From: Drosophila persimilis | Lineage: Eukaryota; Arthropoda; Insecta; Diptera; Drosophilidae | Direction: 5' to 3' | Length of the DNA stretch: 64,000 nt | Assembly (NCBI RefSeq): GCF_003286085.1 | Contig: NW_020825332.1 | Location: 739,001 to 803,000, forward strand | Shown: positions 22,974 through 34,300 of the stretch, piece after piece | Layout: the number at the start of each line of letters is the position of its first letter | How positions within the stretch are numbered: the stretch's first letter is position 1 | The notes under the pieces: generated by a model | Databases searched by the model: none | The model's input: only the letters and a program-made list of their open reading frames with translations | Told to the model about the DNA's origin: nothing | Made by a program: the position numbers and the translations under genes

Positions 22974-25900
22974 ATGACTGATGTAAATTGTCTTACAAGA
23001 GAGCACATTGCAACAACAACAACGAGTGCAGCAGTAGAAGCAACAGCGGCGGAAGCTGCCGAAACCACGAGTCCGCCCAGAACTCCCACCGGAAATGGAT
23101 TGCAGCAACTGGAGCTAGAGCCCACGTCCCCATTTGTGCTGCGAGCACCGCCCAGTGCCAAGTCCAAGCTCATCCTGCAGAACATGGAGGAGGTCCTCTA
23201 CTCGGTGAAGAAGAAGCATCGCGAGAAGCACAAGCGGAAGCGCGAGGAGAAACGCCGTGCCGCCCTGCTGGCCGAAGCCGAAGAGAGGCCACCAGGAATG
23301 GATGTCAGGGAGTCAAAGCCCCAGCCGTTGAGAGAAAAGGTCGCCCAGGAAAACGGCCTGAAGAATGGCAAGCGGAAGTCGAGTCCCCTCAAGTGCAGCA
23401 CCCCCGTGGCCGAACACCAGAGCATACTGAAGCACTTTTCCAAAGCTGGGAAGCCAGAAAATGGGGCAACAGCTCCGCCAGCCAAGGCCAAAAGTGCCAC
23501 TAATGTATTCGAGTTCATGATGAATGCCAGAAACCGATCCATAGGCGTCAACGATGGTGGCAAGGATGCCTCCGAGTCCCCTGCCGATCTGGCAGAGGAT
23601 CCTGCTGCAGGCACTGCGACATCCAAGCGCAAGCAATTGCTGCAGGAGTGGAACGAACGCAAGGGAGGAGCCAAACGGCGACTGCAAGAAGAAGCGAGGG
23701 AGGACTACATTGAGGAGCAAATGGACCAGAGGGCCAAGAGGTGAGATTCAGTCGGTAGACTCGTAAGAAGTTCCATCTAACTAATTAATTGAATTGTTTA
23801 TGCAGATTGAAGAAAATGCTGACGACAAAGACTGAGCCAAAGGAGCTACCAGCCGCATCGTCGGCTCCTACAGTTCCCGTGAAACGAGGTCGGGGTAGGC
23901 CCCGGACACGCCGGATCAGCTTAGTGGATGTGGAGGTGGTCAGTGTGGATGCCCAGAACGCGGACACGACGGAATTCCTAGCAAAGCTCTCCTCTCCCAC
24001 CAAGAAGCGGGACAGTCTGTTGGGCTACTTTCCCAAAGTGGAGTCGCCGAAAGAATTGCCCGTGACGATAGCAACCCCCCCAATGGACACACCAAAGCGG
24101 CGACCGCAGCGTAAGAAAAGCATTGTGGAGACGGTATCCATCGATGTGGAATCAACGGGTACACCTCCGGGGCGACCGCGTCGCTCTTGTGCGGGAAAGT
24201 CTCGATACGACTACGACCTGGAGACGAGCCCCGCAAAGCAAAGCAAAAGCGAGGCAGCTGCCGCAGCAAAAAAGAGCCAAAAAGCGGAGGAATCATCCAT
24301 TGAGATCATTGATCTGGACAGCAGTAATCCGGTGTCCACACCAAAGAAGCTGGCGCCGCTCTTTGTCCGGCAGCTGCCTAAGCCCAGTCCGGATCCATCT
24401 GTCCTCAAGGCTCGTCAGGCATTCCTCCAATCAGGCGTGCCCGAGCAGATCAGGCAGGAGCAGAGCCGGCAGAAGAACTTTGAGCAGTACTACGAGGAGA
24501 GCTACGAGGCATTTCCCAGCATAGCCCACGTGGGCTGTGAGAGCTATGAAACGATACAGGGACCTTGTGTGGGACTTCCCTTTTCACTGAGAAAAGAAGA
24601 TGACGGGGAGGTGGTGTCTCTGCCATCTGGCAAGAGGCGTTCCAAGGCAAGTAGCTTCACCAATTGCCAGGCATCGGACTGGCATCAAGCCTACAACAAG
24701 AGTACAAACAAGGTGGCATACACGACCCTGCCGCAGCTGGACAACAAGCGGGCTTTTGTGAAGCTCTGGAAGAACGAGTTCGAGCGCTTCCCCACCTTCA
24801 AGTGCTACAACCAGATGAGGGAGAAGTACCGCCACTTCAGCGCCATCGATTCCGCCCAGGACACGCAACAGATGGGCGAATCGTTTGTCGTCACCAGGCG
24901 GACACTGCGCTCGATAGAACAATTCGATCACGGCAGCACGGAGGAAGCCCAGCCCCCGCTCTCGGCCCCGAATGGAGAGCTCCTCTTCACCGAAAAGTAT
25001 AAGCCACTGCTGTTTGAACAAGTCTTGGTCAATCTGACGCCAGTGCACGAGCTGCGAGAGTTCCTCTCCGGCTGGAATGGCAACGGCGGCCGTAGCTCGC
25101 AGACCTTCGACGACTCCTCCTTTGACTTTGGCAACGACTCCAGCTCGGTGGGGGCCAACAGCAACACCATGGTCCTGGTGGGCCCCTCATCGAGTGGGAA
25201 GACCAACGCTGTCATCGCCCTGGCAAACGACATGAACTTCAATGTGCTGGAGATCAATGCGGGGATGAAGCGGACGGGCAAGAAGCTCATCCAGGAGCTG
25301 CAGGAGGCCACGCAGTCGCATCAGATACGCAAGGACAGCAAGATGGGGGGTGGATCCTCCCAGCAGCTGCTGCAGAAGCTACAAAAGAGTGGCCTCAAGG
25401 CCAAGAAGCAGCAGCTACAGCAGCAACAGCAGGGGGATCCAGCGGGCGTGGAGCCTGTGCGGAAGTCGCTGATTCTCATCGAAGATGCGGACATTCTGTT
25501 CGACAACATGGACGCGGGTTTCACAGATGCCATCTACACGCTGGCGGCCAGCTCGAAGCGGCCCGTGGTGGTGGTGGCCTCCGACCCAAACTGCGCCCAT
25601 CTGCAGCGGCTGATGCAGCAGAACCAGATCCACTTCCAGGCCCCTAATGCCCTGAATATCTCACGATTCCTGGCTGTGCTGGCTCTCATGGAGAACTGTC
25701 CTATCGAGCTGGACGAGCTGATATCCCTGTATCTGTACAACCAACAGAACCTGCGCAAGACCCTCATGGAGCTGCAGTTCTACATCCAAAGTGGCGGCGA
25801 CCTGAAGGGCCAGCAGTCACAGTCTTTAAAGCAGTCCCCCGGCAAATCCTCCACACGCCTGGCCACTGTGGATAGCTGTCACATACACCAGCGTCTGTTT

Positions 25901-26676
25901 GAGTTCTTCACTTGCTCCCAGAATGTTCAGCATCGGATTCCCTTTCCCGTGGACTTTCGTCTGCTGCGCCTGAATCTCTCCGAGCTGATGGCCACATCGC
26001 CTCTGCTTAAAGAACAGCAGCCGCCTGCCGCCGCCACTAGGGCCAATGCCAAGAGGAAGTCTCGCTCCCCGAAGAAGGCCTGGCTAAGCAGTGCCACCAG
26101 CCAGCGGAACAGCGAGGAGTGCTCTCCGCTCGCCACTCTGGCCGCCTTCTACGACAACATCTCGCTGGCCGCCCTGATGGATGCCAACCAGGACTGCTGC
26201 GATCGCCTGCAGCTGTACCTGTCGGAGGACATCTCCCATATGCTGGTGGAGCAGGCTCTCACTGGCCTGGCGGCCAAGGAGTGTGCCTACAACCTGTTCG
26301 ACAAGCCAGCACAAAGGTAGGTCTTCATATAAACCAAATATGTACAGGAATGAATATAGAAATTGTTATTTTATGTTTGGATAGGGTGAGCATCGGCGAG
26401 CACCTGGGCATTGGGCAGCTGCGCTCTGCCTCCTCCAAGGCCCTCGACTATGAGCCCGTGCTGCGCTCCATTTGTCGCAGCGAGAAGGAGCGCGTGGGCC
26501 AGGAGCGCAAGTCGAGTCGTTTCTATCACTACCTCCGCAATCACACGGTAAACGTGTCTAACTTCGCCACGGATACCTTCGACTCTGCGTGCAGTGTATT
26601 CCAAGATATCTCAGCGGGGGCTGCTCCCCCAGCGGATCAGGACGACTCGGGACGAAAGGATCATTCAATAGTCTAG
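22974..26676 (+). CDS. elg1: Elg1/ATAD5 RFC-like PCNA unloader
   Basis: Three coding exons, 22974-23740, 23806-26316 and 26385-26676, encode 1,189 residues. Elg1 (ATAD5 in vertebrates) replaces the large RFC subunit and removes PCNA from DNA after replication. The long basic N-terminal half holds KKKHREKHKRKREEK and several GRGRPRTRR-type DNA-binding stretches, and is low in order. The clamp-loader module starts around LFTEKYKPLLFEQVL, a family hallmark. Walker A is VLVGPSSSGKT near residue 712; Walker B is LILIEDADILFD near 811. Between them lies a glutamine-rich insert (KKQQLQQQQQ). The C-terminal helical part (FDKPAQRVSIGEHLGIGQLR) spans the last intron. The three exons join in phase, and the start is the only ATG giving the full N terminus. 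Confidence 0.92.
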
Positions 26677-26850
26677 CATAATTGTTGGTTGAATCTGTAA
26701 TTGCAATTTATTTGATCGAGGTATGCAGAGTTCTTAGATCTTCTTAGGCTTAGGCGATGGCGAGTTTTGTTTGCTTAGCTCTAAATGCGGATGGGATGAG
26801 AGAGGTCGTATCCTAGCTAAACGTTAATTACACTAATTAATTATGTTAAT

Positions 26851-26856
26851 AAATCA
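26851..26856 (+). terminator. Poly(A) signal of Elg1
   Basis: AATAAA about 175 bp after the Elg1 stop, just short of the convergent cytochrome b5-like gene. Confidence 0.5.
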
Positions 26857-26896
26857 ATTATTTGACCTTTAACTTCCTACGTTTCTACACTATCCA

Positions 26897-27295
26897 CTAG
26901 CAGCAACAGAGGAAGCCAGAGCTCTTCTTCATCGGTTCCGCATCGTCCGCAGGTACTGGACTGCTGACCCTCTTCTCCTTGTCCTGGTCCTTTAACGTGG
27001 GCTGCACTTGAATGGGCGCCGTCGTTGTCGTTGTCGTTGTCGGAGTTGTAGTCGCTCGAAGTTCACCAATTTTAAAGTTCTTCAAATCCTTTTCGGCATC
27101 CGACGAGTGTCCGGCTTGCCTGAAGGCCTTGCTGGCATCTTTGCCGCCGTATTCGAGCAGCAGATCCTCCCCGCCCGGATGCTCGCTCAGGAACTTGGTC
27201 ACATCGTAAACGTTGCCCTTGATGATGATCCAGCAGGGCTTCCCCTTCTTGCCATTCTGCTCGGCCACCTCCGACAGTTCGTACAGCTGTGACAT
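26897..27295 (-). CDS. Small cytochrome b5-like protein with tri-cysteine end
   Basis: Single-exon gene of 132 residues. The first 75 residues are a cytochrome b5 heme-binding domain: HPGGEDLLLEYGG carries the first heme ligand His39, and AGHSS the second, His63. Such domains pass electrons to desaturases, hydroxylases and P450s. The second half is a flexible threonine-rich linker (TTTPTTTTTTT), then a charged stretch, ending KKSSGFLCCC. Microsomal cytochrome b5 has a C-terminal membrane helix; this protein has none. The three terminal cysteines are a plausible lipid-attachment (palmitoylation) site, which is my inference. The gene is convergent with Elg1. Domain call is firm; partner and substrate unknown. 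Confidence 0.9.
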   Translation of the reverse strand: MSQLYELSEVAEQNGKKGKPCWIIIKGNVYDVTKFLSEHPGGEDLLLEYGGKDASKAFRQAGHSSDAEKDLKNFKIGELRATTTPTTTTTTTAPIQVQPTLKDQDKEKRVSSPVPADDAEPMKKSSGFLCCC

Positions 27296-30200
27296 AATTA
27301 ATAATTCGCTTATGATTGAATTCCCGATGGAACAGCCTTGTTTTTATGGCTGCTCGTAATTTAACAAGGCGTCTGCGTCTGTTTCTGTTTCTGCGCCTGA
27401 TTGCGTCCGATAGCGATACGATTTATCTTGTTTCCGCTAATAGAATCTTATGAATGGAGCTCTTCTGAAGCCGCCTTCACGTTGTTGCCAGTTGAACGGA
27501 CTCTCGTTCAATGGGCGCGTGGCAGGTCCGCCCTTTGCTTATGTTGAACATTTAGCCGCAATCGGTTCTTTGGTCAGATGTACTATATACATATGTTTGC
27601 TAGCGAACCCAATATCGCTCGATTGATAAGAAGTACGTGAGAATTTCACGTCCTCCAGTCCTAAAGTCTCTTGCTGTCCAATAGCTACTTACTTACTTAC
27701 TTACTTGGTGTCTTCTTGCCACCCGAAAATAATGCAAATTGATTGATCATTCTGGCGTGTAGTGGTCCTCATAACTGCCACAGCAGTGATTAGGATCGGT
27801 CTTCCATCCATACATCCGCCGTACGATGATTCATGAGGTGGAACATTTTTGCTGATTTCTTAGACAGTAATTTATCTACTATTACGAAGCTTTTTCTGCG
27901 AGATAATATTTTGTGATAGCCGCACTATCACACTATGACACAGAGCTGTTCAGACCGCTTTTTATTTGTGTTGGTCATAGCCATTAGTTGGCTAAAAACA
28001 CGAACAATCAATCATAGGTTTTTAATCTGCGAGGGAGTATGTAACGAAAGCATTTAGCAGATGCAATTTGAATATGAATTTTATGGAAGTAAACCATTGT
28101 CAGGTTGCAATTGGACAGGCTTTTTGTATCACTCAGCTTTTTGCGTGGATACAATTTTAATTCCATGAAAACATGGCTGACTGCAGTTTGTATGGAGCGG
28201 TTTGAATTTGAAATATTCCCGTTGACACGCAACAAATCTGCTGCACCCAGTAAACCCATTTTAAAGTAAAAACCTTGTTTTTTTTTTTTTGTGTAATTTT
28301 TTGGCTTTCAAAGTTTATATTCTAGATATATTTTGGAAATATATTTTAATTTGCTTTCGTTTTGGTTTCCCTTTCAGTTTCTGGTTTGGTTTTGTTTTTT
28401 TCTTTTATATGAGACAACAACAATAATTGGTATTCATTTAATATATATGTATTTAGATATATATATATATAGATTTATGTATCTGTGACGATTTGCTTAA
28501 TGCGCTTTAAAAAATTTCGCTAGTTTTGAGTGAAAATTTTCTGCGTAGTGGATCCGATTATAACTCCGATTCGATTTCTGGATTTCTGGAAGGATATGGG
28601 ATGTGGGGACTGGGTAAAGGGGGGAACTGTTTTGTGGGTGTGTGATTACATTAACATAATGGTCTCCCAGGATGCCTGCGCCATTCCTCCAGCATTTTCA
28701 GTGTATTTACAAATTAATTTCTTTGCTTTGTTTTTGTTCGTTATTTAATGTTATAATTTTTTTTTTGTTATAAATATCAGTCGACGGCTTCGCATTTTCA
28801 AAACGCAGCTCGTGTGCGTTTCCATTTGTATTCTCGATTTAAATGTACAGATACCATATATATATCAGAATTAATAAATATCTACATATATCGTATCGTA
28901 CCGTACTATATATATATATCATATATATCATATAAAATGTAAAATTAATTACTTGTCAATGATTGTTGATTTGTTGTTTTGTTTGAATTAATCGATCTGT
29001 TTGAATTTTAAAAAACGTAATTCAATCAATTGATTTACTATAATTTATAATTTATAATTTATCCTTTGTCGCTTTTGTTTTTGTTTTTGTTTTCGTTTCT
29101 GTTTTTGGTTTTTCATTTGATTTATAATTAGTTCTCGTTTAGTTTTCGGCTAAACATAATTCGTATAATTCATAGACTCGATCCGATCTTCGTTTAGAAT
29201 TTAATTGTTTAATTTAAAAAACAGTTTTGGAGGTAGTTGAAATTAGGCCTGTTTACGTAAATTATATTTAGTTATATATTTAAATATCATACATATATGT
29301 ATATGCGTGTATATGTAGCTGATTCAGCGATTTCGTTTCGACTTCGCCTCGATATTTTAGCTGGACTCACCCTTCTTTTCCTTTCTCTTTATTAATTAGT
29401 TATTAATTAGTAAATTAATCTCTACACTTTGTTTAGTTATTCATTGTCTGCGGTTTTCTGTTCGGTTTCGTTTCGCAATACTTCGGGCTATTTTCGGCTT
29501 TCCTTCCTATATCAACTTTGATCCATAGACATCGAGATATATCGTATCGTATCGTATATATTTTTATTAAAAGTGTAGGCTTGTAGGACTTTTCGGCGTA
29601 GTAAAGTTTCTCTTTTCTCCTTTCTCTTTTTCCATTCTTTTGCATTTTTTTGTTATCATATTTTTCTAGTTTTTCCATTCGCTTTTCATCTAAATTTTCG
29701 GTTAAATGTTTGTTTTAATTTCATTAAATGGATCGTAAGTTCGTGAAACCATTTTCTTTCTTTCTTCTCTCCTCTTAATATTTCTGGGATCGTGTGGAAA
29801 TTGGCTTTAATCTTATGCATATATGGGTATATACATTGGATATACTGTGGATCTTATGAGGAATTATTCAATTGGATGTCTACCATCGAAAAATGATCGA
29901 AATGTATTTGAAAGAACCGCCATGTGATCGTGGCTCTCAGCAATGCTGTGTTACGTTGTTCACATTCTACCAGTGCTAGCTGACAAAAGCTGAGTGCCAA
30001 TGCTCATAGTCTTCAGAAACACGACAAAATTATCCATTTGCGTGAGTGAATACAGGTGTAAAATTGTATTTAATAATTGTGCAATCCTTAAAGGCTTCTT
30101 TAAAGGCTTTATCTGATTGAATTGAATGATTCATTTTAATGACTGTCTTGCTTTTGTTAGGCACCACCTCTATGGTGTAGTTCCAATAACCAACAATTAC

Positions 30201-30270
30201 GCAGCTGGTGGCGCCACTGAGCTAAGGATGGACTATTTTCCAACAAAAGGAAGACAGAGCCTTATCGATA
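30201..30270. promoter_or_regulatory. Boundary-like element I (CTCF-like core plus CGATA pair)
   Basis: GGTGGCGCCACTGAG at 30207-30221 is one base from the fly CTCF core AGGTGGCGC. It is followed 40 bp later by TATCGATA and then GATCGAT, the clustered CGATA words bound by BEAF-32 or DREF. A similar arrangement recurs at 60.6-60.7 kb. Motif evidence only. Confidence 0.3.
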
Positions 30271-31184
30271 CTTGATCGATCTTTACAATTTTTAAAAGCA
30301 CTATCTCTTATTTGCTAAATAAGGGAAAAATCAAAGAAATAAATAAAAATTAAAACGATAATTTCTCTACAATTTGGTTTACATAGATTTCATTTCATTT
30401 TTCTCGTTTTTTTGTTGTTTTTTTTTACATTGTAATTCCGTTAGCAAATATACAAATTTCAATTGAACTAAAAATTGTTTGTGTTTGTGTGGGTGTGTGT
30501 TTTGTTTTCGTGTGTTCCAGCACATGGGCCATGCATATAATAATATAGGGTATAAGGAGGGTAGCGTACAGGGTATGTGGTATAGGGAAGAAGAGGTCAG
30601 GGTGGGGCGGGGCGGGTCGGGTCGGGTCGGTTTGGGGTGGATAGAGTATAGTTAAGAGTTGGTTGGCTTCACTAAAAACTAGAGTTATTCAAACTAAAGT
30701 GTATACTATAAGTGTATTGATCATAAAATTACAATTACATATTCACTTATATAATTTGTTATTATTTCCTTCTCTCCATCGTTTCTTCACTTCTCTCTTT
30801 TCTGCATGTCTCTATTGTGGTATGGTGTCTCTTTCAAGTTTCTTTTATTTTCATTTAGCAGGCAACAAATGGAAATGATTTTAAAATAACTAAATTAAGT
30901 TTATCGTTTGTCTGTTTCTGTGTTTCTGTGTGTTGCTGTGGGAGATGCAAGGCGGCAGCGCAGCGGGTTCTCTCCTCCTCCTCCTCTTCTATTTCTCTCT
31001 CTCTCTCTCTATCTTTCTCTACTTCTCTAGCTCAGCTTACATCTCTCCTTCTCCTCTCTCTACTCGAAATTTACAAATTAAATTCTGACTAATAAACAGT
31101 CTTTTCGTACCAGCGCAACGTTGGCGACAGACCTACACAAAATAAATCTGATCGGTTAAACTTTAACATAATGTAAGCTAACAT

Positions 31185-31189
31185 AAAAA

Positions 31190-31227
<38 letters not shown>
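31185..31227. repeat. Poly(A) run and (TA)n microsatellite
   Basis: Fourteen A residues followed by about 14 TA units, about 110 bp downstream (in gene direction) of the minus-strand gene's stop. Confidence 0.9.
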
Positions 31228-31230
<3 letters not shown>

Positions 31231-31340
31231 CATACTATATATAATATAATTATAATAATTACATATGTATCTGTAGCTATAGAGCTATATAGATAGATAG
31301 ATGTATTGTGTAACTAAGAGTTAACTTAACACGAGCTCAG

Positions 31341-34300
31341 TTATGAGTTGGCCGCACAGTGGCTGCAATTCCGGCTATTGCAGCTGCAATGGCAGCTCAT
31401 CATGCTAGAGTTGGAATTATTGCGGCTCATTGTGGCAGGGAGCAGGGACTCTGCCACTCCTTCCGCTACTCCTCCTGCTGCTGCTGCGGCTGCTGCTGCT
31501 GTCTCGGCGGGAAGATTGAAGCTACTGCTCTTGAGGAGCTGCAGGCCAGCCCCAATGGGCACACAGACGGAGAGCGGCGGCGTGGGTATCCTTTCGGGGG
31601 TGCAGCTTCCTGTCGCTGCGGGCGTTGCCACGTAGCTGTGGTGACTGCTGCCGGCGGCTGCTGTCGTCGCACTCGGATTGGTCCCGTAGCCGCATGCCGT
31701 GCTCTTCAGCGTGGCCGCATTGGAGATGGGCAGCGTGGGCAGGGGGGCAGCGGCCAGCGAGGAGGCGGACGATGAGGTGGACACACAGGACGAGGAGGCC
31801 AGCGAGGAGGCCGAGGACGACATCGAGGCGGAGGAGGCTAGTGATGGAGGCTGGCTCGAGCAGCTGCCCCCCGCCGGCGGCGACTTTGGAGAACTGATGC
31901 GTGAGAAGAACTTGGTTATGGCGTTCGGCTTGGACTTGGAGGTGGACGCCGAGGACGAGGAGGCTGTGTACGTGGACGACCCGCTGATGATGCCCCCCGT
32001 GGCGGCGGCCTGGAGCGTGGTCAGGCGGTAGCTGGAACTGCCACAGCCCGCCGAGATTTGCTCGGGCACATCCCTCACGGTCTTATTGGGCGGCGGTTTG
32101 GTGTACGATCTGGTGATCTCCGATTGCTGTTTTCGAAAAGTGAAATGTTAGCACACGTTGGGCTTTTCTATTGACTGCCGAAGGACTTACCTGGTAGCTA
32201 CTCCTGATCTGCAGATGACGATCCTGTCCGTACTCGCTGTCCGGCAGTGGTACATGGTGGGGACAGCGCGGGGTCTGCTGCTGCTGCTGATATTGGTAAT
32301 GTTGATGGTGGTCGTTGCTGTGGCTCTGCAGCGAGGAGCCACACGAAGACAATGAGGAGGAGCTCTCGCCCTTCCCACTCCCACTCCCGCTCCCGCTCCC
32401 CGTGTTGCCATACTTGAGTGTGGTGGCCTCGATGCCGCCTCGCGCCACATTACTACTAATACTATTGTTGTTGTTGTTGTTGTTGTTGAGCCCTGTACTG
32501 CCACTGCCACTGCCACTGCCGGTGCCACTGCCGGTGCCTGCGCTGAAGCTAGAGCTGGAGCTGTGCGTCGTTGGAGTTGTCATGCGTTGCTGCTGATGCT
32601 GATGGTGGGAATGTTGTTGCTTATTGTTGTGATGATGGAGATGGAGTGATGGTTGCTGCTGCTGCTGCTGGTGCTGCTGATTGTTGCCGGCGCTACGAAT
32701 CACAGAATCGCCACGTACAGCCAAGAGCTCACGTGCCTGGAGCGCATCTACGCGCATTCTACATCTAAATTGATCCCTGCAGAGAGACAAGACAATCAAT
32801 CGATGGATTAGCATTCACTTTCTCATGGGGGAGATCTGCTGTTTCTTTGATCTATCTGCCTACCTATCGTCGGGTGGTGTGCTTAATGATGTGCGGGTCG
32901 GAACGCCGAGCCGCTCCATTCCCGCGCAGCCGGCCGTCTGTACCGATAGCATCTGCAAATACAAACAGAACAGAGAATCCCATTAGAACATGCTCCACGC
33001 CAAGGGGCAGGTGAAGGGTAACAGAAAGGGAAGAAGAAATCCTAAACATATAATATATGATTATTACACTCAAAAATCCTCGTCCTGACAGCTATCCACC
33101 TCGGCCACCGTCTGGTCGCGCTCCATCATCAGCCAGCGCTTGTTGACCAAACGATTGCCAAAGTACTCCGGCAGGGCCCCCTTGAAGAACTCGCTCACAT
33201 GAAGCTTGATGATAATCTCCATCTGATTTGTGTCGAATCCCTTTAGGGGGCGGAAGATGAAGCGACCCGCATAGTGCAGGAACTCTCGACGAAAAGAGCC
33301 GTCTGCAGCCAGAGCGAATTGCGGCCGCTGGCGAGACAGGGATTGCAGCTGAGGGTGCGCTGGAGATGGCATTGGCTGAACGACACATCGAAGTACAGAG
33401 TGAAGCACTCCAGGTGCCCATCCTTGGTGACCTTCAGCCGTATCTTGCATCTCGGATGAAGCCATTCTTCTTCAGCCAGCGATCCCGTGCCTCGAGCACC
33501 TCCAGGATCTCCGACTTCCACAGCAGCGAGTGACCCATCCAGTTGCATACAATCCCGTCCACTTTCTCGGGCAGCTCCAGATCGGCCACGCGCCCGTGCA
33601 GCACCTTCACGGTGTCCTCGCAGTGATTCTGCTTCACCACCAGCTCCCCGTAGTTAGTGACCATTCTTGCGGTTCAAACGAAAATTTTAGAAGCTTCGGG
33701 CAGTGCTGTGCAGTGGCCAATCGATAGGTCATTGCAGTGTGACCAACTCTCATCTGTGACTTCTTTTTTATTTCAATATCTTAAATTAATACGTCTGCCG
33801 ATTTGGGATTCCCGTAAAATCGTGATAATACTTTTTTGGCTAGCTAAAATGCCCCCGCAGTCTTCAGCCACCTCTTTGTATTTGCGATAGGTCGATAGGT
33901 CTGCAATCGCAGTGTGCCCAAATCACGGCTTTGATCAGTTGCTCCGCTCTCCGCTCTCTGCCGGTGTTTTATTTAAAATCGTTGTAAAATTGTTATTTAG
34001 TGTTTATTGTGTTTGTAAAAGTGCTGTGCAGTCTTTGCCATTGTTGTTTTTTGTGTGTGTGTTTTTTTTCTAGTGTTTCAGTGCATTTTTTTCTTGATAT
34101 GCTGCTCTCTGCATTTTGGCGCGATTCTTGAGCCGCCGCTATCTAAGTTTCCATACTACGTCCGAGTACACCGTTATGTTGTGTACGGCATCGTGTGTGT
34201 ATGTGTGTGTGTGTAAGCGAGTGTCTATTTGAAAATGGCCATTCTCATAACTCAACATGTTCTACATTCCGTTACCTGCCCCAGCCGCCGCACCCCACCG

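Larger units (their letters stand above)
27296..31340. other. AT-rich non-coding stretch, probable 3' UTR and intergenic DNA
   Basis: Four kilobases without a convincing gene. The right two-thirds are T-rich with many short simple runs (TTTTTG words, ATATAT tracts at 28440-28475 and about 28895-28940, and two ATATCGTATCGTA phrases near 28890 and 29540). This is the texture of a long Drosophila 3' UTR and would fit the minus-strand gene whose stop is at 31341. The left end holds the promoter of the cytochrome b5-like gene. A GC-rich patch (GGGCGGGTCGGGTCGGGTCGG) lies at about 30607-30630 and CT tracts at about 30970-31060. Confidence 0.45.

Noticed and set aside
30150-30235. tRNA-like A-box (TAGCTCAGTGG) on the minus strand
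   Set aside because: No B-box or cloverleaf stems follow at the right distance; the words are better explained by the CTCF-like core.
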